In this document: piece by piece, positions 7,949 to 14,330 of the stretch | Layout: each line of letters opens with the position of its first letter | Numbering within the stretch: position 1 is the stretch's first letter | Assembly (NCBI GenBank): GCA_035762565.1 | Contig: DASTOJ010000256.1 | Span: forward strand, 1-24,008 | Source: AR5 sp035762565 | Lineage (GTDB): Bacteria; Methylomirabilota; Methylomirabilia; Rokubacteriales; CSP1-6 | Direction of reading: 5' to 3' | DNA length: 24,008 nucleotides | Translations under genes and position numbers: made by a program | Notes under the pieces: generated by a model | The model's input: the letters and a program-made list of their open reading frames with translations, nothing else | The model's database searches: none | Told to the model about the DNA's origin: nothing

Positions 7949-9916
7949 TCAGTCGTCCAGGAAGCCGGGTAGCACCCGCCCGCCCTGGCGTCCGGTGGCA
8001 GGGATCTCGAGAAAGGAGTCCACGGCCTGACCATTCTGCTGCGCGACGAAGCTGTCGTCGCCCGGATGGCCGTTGGGAACGAAGAGCTGCGGACGATCGA
8101 ACGGGGCGGCGGCGCGGCGAACCCGCTCGTCGGTGAGCGCTTCGAGGAACGCGACGAGATCGGCCTTCACGGCGTCGGCGTCGGCCGCCGTGTTGAAATT
8201 GAGGACCGACAGCCCCCCGATCACCACGCCGTCGCGCGTCTGGATCGGGTTCGACGCGCCACCCTGGTTGCCGCCGCGTGCGTAGAAGTCGATCACGTCG
8301 AGGAGCGTCGCCTCTCCGCCGTTGTGGAAGTATGGCGCGGTCAGCGCGACGTTGCGGAGGCCGGGGATCTTGAACGTGCCGTCGGCGGCGAGGATCGACC
8401 CCGCCGGTGAGTCGCGGACGGCGACCGAGAGCGATGCCCCGAACGGGTCGAGGCCACCGTTGCCGAGGTCCTCGGTCGTCTCCCGGACGCCGATGTTGCG
8501 CGTCCCGGTGTCGCTCAGCTGGCCCCCCGAGGTGCGGATCATGCCGCGAGCGGCCACCGAATCCACCGAGGCCTCGCTGAGCAGCGACCCGGAGTGGCAG
8601 AAGAGACAGTTGCCCCGCGGCGCCGGGGCCGGGTTGAGGCTGAAGAAGATCTGACGACCCCGCTCGGCCGCGGCTGACAGGGGAGCGTTCACCGGGTCCC
8701 CCAGGAATCGATCGAAGGGCGTGTCGTCCGAGACGAGCGTCGATTCGTACGCCTGAACGGCGAGCCCGAAGAACAGCGAGAAGTTGTACTCGACGAGCGT
8801 GTACTCGCCGGTCAGCGGGTTGCCGTCGGGACGGCTCACGACCGTGGTCGTCCCGTCCTCGGCGACGTGGACCAGCTTGTTCGACGCCCACCAGCGGGGC
8901 TGGAATGCCTGCCGAATCAGATTCTCATAGTCGACCGTCAGGCCCCGGCGCGGCCAGCGGCTGTAGGGGCCGAGCAGGCTGTCATCGGGACGAACGAGCT
9001 GGCCTCCAAGAGGCACCACGCTCCGCAGGCGCCGGGCCAGCGCCCGATGCCGCCGCCCGATCTCCAGCGTGAGGTTGCGCCCGACGATGGGGAACGGTCG
9101 CCCGTCCGCCGACATCTCGAAGCGATTCGTCGGCGGCCCGACGGCCTGCGAGGCGAGGCTCGAATTCGGCAGTCGAACCTGGACCTTCGCGAGATTCCCG
9201 GTGCCCTCGACGCCGTACAGGAACGCGCCAGTATCGCGCTCGCCGAACGGGTTCACGCCGTTGAACACGTGCTCGGCCCGCAGGTCCCAGAAGTTGCGGT
9301 GGTTGAAGACCGCGTTGATCATCGTCGGTGTGTTGCGCGGCTCGACGCGACGTACGTTGGCGGCCCGGGACCCCTGTCCGACGCGGAAGTTCTCGGGATC
9401 GGGGTGCGGCCGGCCGGTGGCGCCGTAGATCGCGTGATGCACGCCCTGCGACGACGTCACGTTGTTGGTGTCCGCGAGGATCGTCGACTCGCGATCGGTC
9501 GGATCCGCAAGCCGGCGGAACGGGAAGTCGGATTCGCGGAGCGTGTCGTTCGGGCCCTGACCGTCGAACTCGAGGTCGGGGTTCGGGACCACCACGGTGT
9601 TACCGGCGGCGTCCCGCCGGAACACGACTCGCAACAAGCCCGGGCTGATCTGGTTCTTCTTCCGGGGATCCGCACCCGCGAGGAAGTGACAGCTCGCGCA
9701 CGCCTGCACCCCGTCGCTGCCCACCTGCATGTCCGAGAACAAGGCCTTCCCGAGCACCCTGGCGGCCTGCTCGTCACGGAGGAACTCGCCGAGGTTCGGC
9801 GGCCGGGGAACTGCAACGCTGGACAGCGGCGGAACTTGCCCCGCGGCGTCGCCGGCGCCGAGGATCGCTCCCAGCCAGCCGAGAACGATCAGCGCGCGCG
9901 CGTGCGTCGTGCACAT
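7949..9916 (-). CDS. Di-haem cytochrome c peroxidase/MauG-family protein, large form
   Basis: From the ATG at 9916 the protein has 655 residues. The start is chosen because GGAGGGAGG precedes it and it opens directly into a signal peptide (MCTTHARALIVLGWLGAILG, cleaved near AAGQ). Two haem c sites are visible: CASCH near the N-terminus and CLFCH in the second half. Family phrases include RNTPTMINAVFNHRNFWDLR between the haems and FKIPGLRNVALTAPYFHNGG near the end. It should sit in the periplasm and reduce peroxide or oxidise a protein or small substrate. At about twice the size of classical CcpA (roughly 320-350), it has long insertions. It lies downstream of msrB on the same strand across 217 bp, a link to oxidative stress that is only suggestive. 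Confidence 0.85.
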   Translation of the reverse strand: MCTTHARALIVLGWLGAILGAGDAAGQVPPLSSVAVPRPPNLGEFLRDEQAARVLGKALFSDMQVGSDGVQACASCHFLAGADPRKKNQISPGLLRVVFRRDAAGNTVVVPNPDLEFDGQGPNDTLRESDFPFRRLADPTDRESTILADTNNVTSSQGVHHAIYGATGRPHPDPENFRVGQGSRAANVRRVEPRNTPTMINAVFNHRNFWDLRAEHVFNGVNPFGERDTGAFLYGVEGTGNLAKVQVRLPNSSLASQAVGPPTNRFEMSADGRPFPIVGRNLTLEIGRRHRALARRLRSVVPLGGQLVRPDDSLLGPYSRWPRRGLTVDYENLIRQAFQPRWWASNKLVHVAEDGTTTVVSRPDGNPLTGEYTLVEYNFSLFFGLAVQAYESTLVSDDTPFDRFLGDPVNAPLSAAAERGRQIFFSLNPAPAPRGNCLFCHSGSLLSEASVDSVAARGMIRTSGGQLSDTGTRNIGVRETTEDLGNGGLDPFGASLSVAVRDSPAGSILAADGTFKIPGLRNVALTAPYFHNGGEATLLDVIDFYARGGNQGGASNPIQTRDGVVIGGLSVLNFNTAADADAVKADLVAFLEALTDERVRRAAAPFDRPQLFVPNGHPGDDSFVAQQNGQAVDSFLEIPATGRQGGRVLPGFLDD

Positions 9917-10133
9917 GCCTGCCTCCCTCCGGAACCCGTGCGTGCGCCAGTTCCGTCTCACGGGCTGCCAAGCGAGCCGCGTGCCAGACCACGCGAGACA
10001 GGCGGACGCGTGGGATCGAGCGGGGTTTCAGCGTTCTCGGAAATCTGACAGTGTCGCGGAAAGGAGCACTTCGCCGGACGCGGTCCGTTCAAAGTGTCAG
10101 GCTGCGAGCACGCCCGACTCCGGCGCTGACCGG

Positions 10134-10595
10134 CTACCCGTCCCGCGGAGCCTCGCGCGAGAGCTCGGCGCCGGCGGGAAAGAACTTCAGCGAGGCGGAG
10201 TTCAGGCAGTAGCGCAGCTGGGTCGGCGGCGGGCCGTCGGGGAACACGTGGCCGAGATGGCTCTCGCAGCGGCGGCACCGGATCTCCTCGCGCTCCATCC
10301 CATAGCTGCGGTCCCGCACCGAGGTCACGTGCTCGGGGTCGAAGGGCTCGTAGAAGCTCGGCCAGCCGGTGCCCGACTCGAACTTCGTGCGCGAGCGGAA
10401 CAGGGGCAGCGCGCACAGCCGGCAGGCGTATACGCCGTCGTCCTTGTTGTCGAGCAGGCCGCCGCAGAAGGGCGGCTCGGTGCCGTGGTCGAGCAGCACC
10501 CGACGCTCCTCGGCGGAGAGGTCGCGGGCCAGGCGCTCGCGGTCGGCCGGAGCGAGCGGGCCGAGGTCGAAGCCGGACGCCGAGCCCGGGCTCAT
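10134..10595 (-). CDS. msrB: Peptide-methionine (R)-S-oxide reductase MsrB
   Basis: The 153-residue protein is a full-length MsrB, repairing methionine-R-sulfoxide in proteins. Zinc ligands are two CxxC pairs, Cys58/Cys61 (CRLC) and Cys107/Cys110 (CRRC). The catalytic cysteine is Cys130 in LRYCLNSASL. Other signatures are FESGTGWPSF, VRDRSYGM and HLGHVFPDGP. Cys44 (PPFCGG) is a possible resolving cysteine. No signal peptide is seen, so it acts in the cytoplasm and probably uses thioredoxin. Its ATG overlaps the UGSC gene's TGA stop as ATGA, so it is translationally coupled to the selenoprotein gene. The Sec/Cys position here is Cys, so it is not itself a selenoprotein. Open sequence upstream of 10595 in this frame is out of phase with UGSC and was discarded. 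Confidence 0.93.
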   Translation of the reverse strand: MSPGSASGFDLGPLAPADRERLARDLSAEERRVLLDHGTEPPFCGGLLDNKDDGVYACRLCALPLFRSRTKFESGTGWPSFYEPFDPEHVTSVRDRSYGMEREEIRCRRCESHLGHVFPDGPPPTQLRYCLNSASLKFFPAGAELSREAPRDG

Positions 10596-11119
10596 GCGCG
10601 TCCTTCCCGCAGGCAGTGCTCGACGGCGTCGGCCAGCGCGTCGGCCCGCGCCTCCAGGTCGGTGTCCGTGAGGTTCGCGATCGGGTGCGGCGTGTCCACG
10701 AACGCGTAGCCGGGCTTGCCCCAGCTGGCGGCCATCGCCTCGCCGGTGCTGCGGAACGGCGTAGTGACGATGGCGACCGCCGGCACCCCCTGCTGCTCCA
10801 TGAGAATCGCGTCGAGCACACTGCTCGACGAGCAGGACCCTCAGTCGCCGATGCCCGAGACGACCAGGTCGGCCTGGCTGCACAGGGCGCGGATGGCCGC
10901 CTCGTCGATCTCGTGGCTGGGCGAGCGCTTGCGGTTCGTGAGCGCCACCGTCGTGCCGTGGCGCCGGGCCAGGCGCTCGGCCAGCTTTCCCAGCAGCGTG
11001 TCGGAGTTGAACTTCGTGTTGTCGACCAGCCCCAGGCGCAGCCCCCGCAGGGTGGCGGGCCGCCGGGCGACCTCCACCGCGCGCTCCACGGGCCTCGACG
11101 TGGGATCGAAGATCTTCAT
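10592..11119 (-). CDS. UGSC-family selenoprotein with in-frame UGA (Sec93)
   Basis: Read through the in-frame TGA at 10843-10841, the gene encodes 175 residues plus stop. Residues 1-92 (MKIFDPTSRP ... ADLVVSGIGD) join U93-G-S-C96 and then SSSSVLDAILMEQQGVPAV, TTPF and HPIANLTDTD with no frame change. U-G-S-C is the defining motif of the UGSC (seleno)protein family, whose other members have CGSC; it resembles a CxxC redox centre. The start ATG has GAGGTGA upstream and lies five bases after the stop of the 341-residue gene. A hairpin suited to a bacterial SECIS follows the UGA. The terminal TGA (10594-10592) is read as stop and overlaps the msrB start. The biochemical role is unknown; a thiol/selenol redox function is inferred. 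A plain nonsense mutation is the alternative, but motif and hairpin argue against it. A conventional gene call would split or truncate this gene at 10841. Confidence 0.88.
10810..10830 (-). promoter_or_regulatory. Candidate bacterial SECIS element of the UGSC gene
   Basis: On the mRNA strand CGUCGAGCA and UGCUCGACG pair as a perfect 9-bp stem closed by the three-base loop GUG. The loop's first G is the 20th base after the UGA, inside the 16-37 base window used for bacterial SECIS models, and the loop carries the required G. It lies within coding sequence, as bacterial SECIS elements do. A competing hairpin (CUGCUC-GUC-GAGCAG, loop 12-14 bases after UGA) is shorter and too close to the UGA. 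SelB would bind it to deliver Sec-tRNA. Confidence 0.75.
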
Positions 11120-11124
11120 GGCGC

Positions 11125-12150
11125 TCACCTCGTCCCGATTCGCGTGGTCACTGCGCGCGTCCACTTGTTGCCCCAGCCCGGCAGGCACGCCGACCAGCTC
11201 CCCGCGCGGCCGCCGGCGAACACGATCAGGATATCCTCGGGCCGCTCGAACACGTGCCGCCACGTGGTCTCGTCGGCCGCCGCCACCGCGCCCGGAAGGC
11301 GCCGGGCCCGCTTGAGGTCGGCCAGGCGACGGCGCGCGTGCTCGACCAGGAAGTCCTGGACCTGGCGGCGGCTCCACTTGGCCGCGCGCAGCACCGCGGC
11401 GTGCTCGCCGGCCAGCACGAGCAGCGACTGGTTGAAGCCCTTCACGTTGGGCGAGCCGAGATTGCAGAGCGCGTCGGCGAAGCAGTGCAGCAGCGGCTCC
11501 GGCTCGGCCGCCAGCTGGTTGTAGACCTGGTAGAGGCTGTTGGACGCGTAGAGGGTGACCGCGCTGTCTTCCGGCCGCAGGCCGCGCGCCACGTGCAGCG
11601 GTTCCCAGAGGTGATCCTCCTCGTGCTCGGCGAAGCAGAACGAGTACTTCCCGGGGGTGCCCAGCGTGGCCCGGTCGAGCAGGCCCGGGCGCGTGTTCAT
11701 CACGTTCATCATCGTCAGGCGCACCGCGCGGCCGATGGTCGCATTGGGCCGGTGGCCCTGGCCGAACGCGTTGTTGCCGCTGTTGATCCCGAGGCGCCGC
11801 GCGACCGGCCCGTTGACGATCAGCACCATCGCCGAGCCGCCGGTGCTGCTGGCCGGGCCGTGGTAGGCGAAGTCCGGGTGGCAGAGCCCCCGGATGGCGG
11901 CGACGACGACGCCCAGGTACTCCGGCCGGCAGCCGGCCATGACCGCGTTGATCGCCACCTTGTCGGCCGTCACCACCGTGTTGCGGCCGGCGATCTCGCC
12001 GATCACCTCGTCGCCGCGGAAGCCGCCGGCCGCAAGCATCGCCTCGATCGACGCGTCGCTGGGCGGCACCACCGGCAGGCCGTCGGTATAACCGGCGTCA
12101 TAGTAGGCCTCGATCAGGGCTCGGGGATCCTGGGCGGCGTCGGTCGTCAC
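11125..12150 (-). CDS. Conserved protein of unknown function, UGSC-operon partner
   Basis: The 341-residue protein starts GTGACGACCGAC (VTTDAAQDPRALIEAYYDAG). It has no signal peptide and no clear membrane helix. Blocks that look conserved by composition are DGLPVVPPSD, DKVAINAVMAGCRPEYLGVV, VLIVNGPVARRLGINSGNNA, FGQGHRPNATIGRAVRLTMM, GKYSFCFAEHEED and, at the end, EDILIVFAGGRAGSWSACLPGW. Several cysteines fall in these blocks. I do not recognise an enzyme class. From memory, similar proteins often sit beside UGSC genes, which needs checking. The stop is five bases before the UGSC start, so it is first in a three-gene operon with UGSC and msrB and probably acts in the same redox process. A GTG nine bases upstream (12159) is an alternative start; neither has a clear Shine-Dalgarno. 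Longer frames from 12309 would run through the divergent pssA gene. Confidence 0.75.
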   Translation of the reverse strand: MTTDAAQDPRALIEAYYDAGYTDGLPVVPPSDASIEAMLAAGGFRGDEVIGEIAGRNTVVTADKVAINAVMAGCRPEYLGVVVAAIRGLCHPDFAYHGPASSTGGSAMVLIVNGPVARRLGINSGNNAFGQGHRPNATIGRAVRLTMMNVMNTRPGLLDRATLGTPGKYSFCFAEHEEDHLWEPLHVARGLRPEDSAVTLYASNSLYQVYNQLAAEPEPLLHCFADALCNLGSPNVKGFNQSLLVLAGEHAAVLRAAKWSRRQVQDFLVEHARRRLADLKRARRLPGAVAAADETTWRHVFERPEDILIVFAGGRAGSWSACLPGWGNKWTRAVTTRIGTR

Positions 12151-12155
12151 AGCCC

Positions 12156-12174
12156 GCACCGTATCACACGGTGC
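12156..12174. promoter_or_regulatory. 19-bp palindrome between the selenoprotein operon and pssA (candidate operator)
   Basis: GCACCGT-ATCAC-ACGGTGC is a perfect 7-bp inverted repeat with a five-base centre, in the 43-bp gap between two divergent genes. It abuts the candidate -10 of pssA (TAGCAT, 12175-12180) and lies a few bases before the start of the 341-residue gene. This is the position of a dimeric repressor site that could control either or both directions. No cognate regulator is in the window. Confidence 0.45.
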
Positions 12175-12180
12175 TAGCAT
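12172..12180 (+). promoter_or_regulatory. Extended -10 element of pssA
   Basis: TGCTAGCAT matches the extended -10 pattern TGnTATAAT with four of six matches in the hexamer. There is no recognisable -35. Transcription would start about 12187, leaving a leader of only about seven bases before the ATG at 12194, which has no Shine-Dalgarno. Confidence 0.35.
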
Positions 12181-12193
12181 CGGGCCGGGCGCC

Positions 12194-12826
12194 ATGATCC
12201 CCTCCGGGCCGCCGCCCCGGCACCTGTCCATGATCCGCGGGTTCCACCTGGCGGACTTCCTCACGCTGGGCAACGCCGCGTGTGGCACGCTCGCGGTCTT
12301 CGCCGTCATGGCCTACGCCGAGACGCGGGACGTGCAGTGCCTGCTGGCGGCGACCGCGATCATCCCCCTGGCCCTCGGGCTGGACGTGCTGGACGGCAAC
12401 GTCGCGCGCTGGCGGCGCAAGCACTCGGCGATGGGCCGCGAGCTGGACTCGCTGGCCGACGTCATCTCGTTCGGCGTGGCGCCCGCGGCCATCGCCCACG
12501 GCGCCGGCATGAAAGGACTGTGGGACGTCGGGGTCCTGCTCTACTTCGTCGCCTGCGGCGTCAGCCGCCTGGCCCGCTTCAACGTCACGGCCGAGCAGCT
12601 GGCCGCGGATACCGGTAAGGTGAAGTATTTCGAGGGCACGCCCATTCCCTCGAGTCTCGTCCTGGTCGGCGTCGTCGCGGCGTGCGCCTGGCTCGGGCTG
12701 ATCGGCGACGCGCTCCCGCTCGGCGCCGTCCGCCTCGGGCCCGGGGTGCTGCACCCCCTGGCCCTGCTGTGGGCGGTCTCCGGCTCCCTGATGATCAGCA
12801 AGACGCTCCGCGTCCCGAAGCTTTAA
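12194..12826 (+). CDS. pssA: CDP-diacylglycerol-serine O-phosphatidyltransferase (phosphatidylserine synthase)
   Basis: This 210-residue integral membrane enzyme carries the complete CDP-alcohol phosphotransferase motif D-G-x2-A-R-x8-G-x3-D-x3-D (LDGNVARW to GRELDSLADV). The downstream block SFGVAPAAIAH and the N-terminal FHLADFLTLGNAACG are typical of type II PssA, which makes phosphatidylserine, precursor of phosphatidylethanolamine. Several hydrophobic helices follow. The motif alone also fits other CDP-alcohol transferases, but VISFGVAPA and CGVSRLARFNVT favour PssA. Start ATG 12194 is used; ATG 12230 is possible. No Psd gene is adjacent. The stop overlaps the stop of the convergent amidase (TTAA), leaving no intergenic terminator. 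Confidence 0.88.
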   Translation: MIPSGPPPRHLSMIRGFHLADFLTLGNAACGTLAVFAVMAYAETRDVQCLLAATAIIPLALGLDVLDGNVARWRRKHSAMGRELDSLADVISFGVAPAAIAHGAGMKGLWDVGVLLYFVACGVSRLARFNVTAEQLAADTGKVKYFEGTPIPSSLVLVGVVAACAWLGLIGDALPLGAVRLGPGVLHPLALLWAVSGSLMISKTLRVPKL

Positions 12827-14220
12827 CCCTCCGGCGGCCGGCGGGCCTTCCAGTCGGTCGCCTGCTCGTAGGCCCAGCCGATGCGCAGAGCCATGGCCTC
12901 CTGTCCCCCGTGGCAGAGCACCTGGAGCGACGTCGGCAGGCCCCCGGGGGTGAAGCCGTTCGGCAGGGCGAGGCCGCAGAGTCCGAGGTAGTTGCCGGCG
13001 CGGGTGAAGTGGGCGGCGGTGCCGGACTGGTCGACCTCGTCGATCGGGATCGCCGCCGTCTGCGTCGTGGGCGTGAGCAGCGCGTCGACGTCGGCCAGCG
13101 CGACGGCGAACTCCCGGCACCGCGTCTCGCGCTCGGCGAGCGCGTGCAGGTAGTCGCGGGCCGAGACGTCGCGCCCGAGCTGGATCCGCGGGCGGACGTG
13201 CGGGTCGAGGGGCAGGCTCAGGTCGTCCACGAGGTGGCCCACGAAGAGGTAGCCCTCGGCGCCGATGATGCGTCCGGTGGCCGCGGCATAGTGCCGGAAC
13301 CGGTGCGGCAGCGCCGGGCGGACGATGCGCGCGCCCAGGGCGGCGAGCTGCTCGACGGAGGCGTCGTAGGCGGCAAGCACGTCGCCGGTCACGCCCTCAC
13401 GCTCGGCCTCCGGCATGACGGCCAGCCGCAGGCCGGCCACGCCGCGCCGCAGCTCGGGCAGCGGGTCGAGGGGTGTCCACGCCAGCGTCTGCCGGTCGCG
13501 CGGGTCGGGGCCGTTCAGCACGCGGAAGATCAGCGCCGCGTCCTCGACGGAGCGGGCCAGCGGCCCCGGCGTATCGAGCGTCGTGCTCAGCGGCAGCACG
13601 CCGTGCGTGCTGATCCGCCCCGCCGTGACCTTCAGCCCCACCACGCCGCACCAGGACGCGGGCAGCCGCACCGAGCCGCCCGTGTCGGTGCCGATGGCCA
13701 CCGGGGCCAGCCCGGCGGCGACGGCCACGCCCGAGCCGCTGGAGGAGCCGCCCGGCGTGCGGTGCACGACCGGGTCCCAGGGGTTGCGTGGCGTGCCCAG
13801 GTGGGTGTTGGTCCCGAAGCTGCCCATGGCGAACTCGACCGTGTGCGTCTTGCCAAGCACGATCATGCCGGCGGCGATCAGCCGCTCGGCCAGCGTCGCG
13901 GTGACGAGCGAGACACGGTCCTTCCACGCCTTCGAGCCGCCGGTGGTGACGCGACCCTGCAGGTCGACCAGGTCCTTGAGCGCGATGGGCACGCCGTGCA
14001 GCGGGCCGACGCGGTGCGCCGCCCGGATGGCCTTGTCGGCGGCCTCGGCGGCGAGCCGCGCGTCGTCCTCGTAGAGGGCGATGTAGGCGCGCAGCACGGG
14101 GTCGCGCTTGCGGATCCGCTCGAGCAACGCCTCCACGGCGTCGACCGGCGACAGCGTGCGCTCGCCGAAGGCGCGGGACAGCTCGGCGACGGTGGCCCAG
14201 ACGGGATCGATGCGGGGCAT
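12823..14220 (-). CDS. Amidase (amidase-signature family, GatA-like)
   Basis: From the ATG at 14220 the enzyme has 465 residues. This start is preferred over 14259 because GGAGGGAG precedes it and MPRIDPVWATVAELSRAFGE begins as family members do. The Ser-cisSer-Lys triad is visible: Lys82 in PIALKDLVD, cis-Ser in the GGSSSGS loop (157-163) and nucleophile Ser183 in GTDTGGSVRLPA. It hydrolyses an amide; the specific substrate is unknown. It could be GatA only if gatB and gatC were nearby, and none are seen, so a stand-alone catabolic amidase is more likely. It is divergent from the methyltransferase at 14331. Its leader can fold into a hairpin next to the ribosome-binding site. Confidence 0.9.
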   Translation of the reverse strand: MPRIDPVWATVAELSRAFGERTLSPVDAVEALLERIRKRDPVLRAYIALYEDDARLAAEAADKAIRAAHRVGPLHGVPIALKDLVDLQGRVTTGGSKAWKDRVSLVTATLAERLIAAGMIVLGKTHTVEFAMGSFGTNTHLGTPRNPWDPVVHRTPGGSSSGSGVAVAAGLAPVAIGTDTGGSVRLPASWCGVVGLKVTAGRISTHGVLPLSTTLDTPGPLARSVEDAALIFRVLNGPDPRDRQTLAWTPLDPLPELRRGVAGLRLAVMPEAEREGVTGDVLAAYDASVEQLAALGARIVRPALPHRFRHYAAATGRIIGAEGYLFVGHLVDDLSLPLDPHVRPRIQLGRDVSARDYLHALAERETRCREFAVALADVDALLTPTTQTAAIPIDEVDQSGTAAHFTRAGNYLGLCGLALPNGFTPGGLPTSLQVLCHGGQEAMALRIGWAYEQATDWKARRPPEG

Positions 14221-14224
14221 GGAA

Positions 14225-14258
14225 CTCCCTCCTGGAGGGGGGCCGAGGCGCCCCTCCA
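14225..14258 (-). promoter_or_regulatory. Hairpin with possible anti-Shine-Dalgarno arm in the amidase leader
   Basis: In the minus-strand mRNA, UGGAGGGG (14258-14251) can pair with CCCCUCCA (14240-14233) as a perfect 8-bp stem with a ten-base loop. The second arm lies directly before the Shine-Dalgarno GGAGGGAG (14232-14225) and is also complementary to it. The two pairings exclude one another, so the leader could switch between an exposed and a masked ribosome-binding site. No ligand is implied. In G+C-rich DNA this may be chance. Confidence 0.25.
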
Positions 14259-14294
14259 CTCTGGGTACCGTACACTGTTTCCGAGGCGCCGCGG

Positions 14295-14323
14295 TTGACA
14301 GAGCGCCGTCCGACTGGGATAAG
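14295..14323 (+). promoter_or_regulatory. Strong candidate promoter placing the transcript start at the ATG of the first methyltransferase
   Basis: A perfect TTGACA (14295-14300) is followed after 17 bases by GATAAG (14318-14323, four of six matches). Transcription is predicted at 14330-14331, which is the ATG itself, and there is no Shine-Dalgarno. This also argues against the TTG at 14295 as a start codon, because that TTG is part of the -35. Confidence 0.55.
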
Positions 14324-14330
14324 TTTCCGC

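Noticed and set aside
10045..10100. CTGACA ... TGTCAG inverted repeat upstream of the peroxidase
   Set aside because: Only six bases per arm and 44 bases apart; expected often by chance.
10821..10835. Alternative hairpin CUGCUC-GUC-GAGCAG after the UGA as the SECIS
   Set aside because: Six-base stem and loop only 12-14 bases after the UGA, too close for the usual bacterial SECIS spacing. The 9-bp stem at 10810-10830 fits better.
10841..10843. TGA in the UGSC gene as a simple nonsense mutation or as the true gene end
   Set aside because: The sequence after it keeps the family motif GSC and plausible protein for 82 codons in the same frame, has a SECIS-like hairpin at the right distance, and leads into a coupled msrB.
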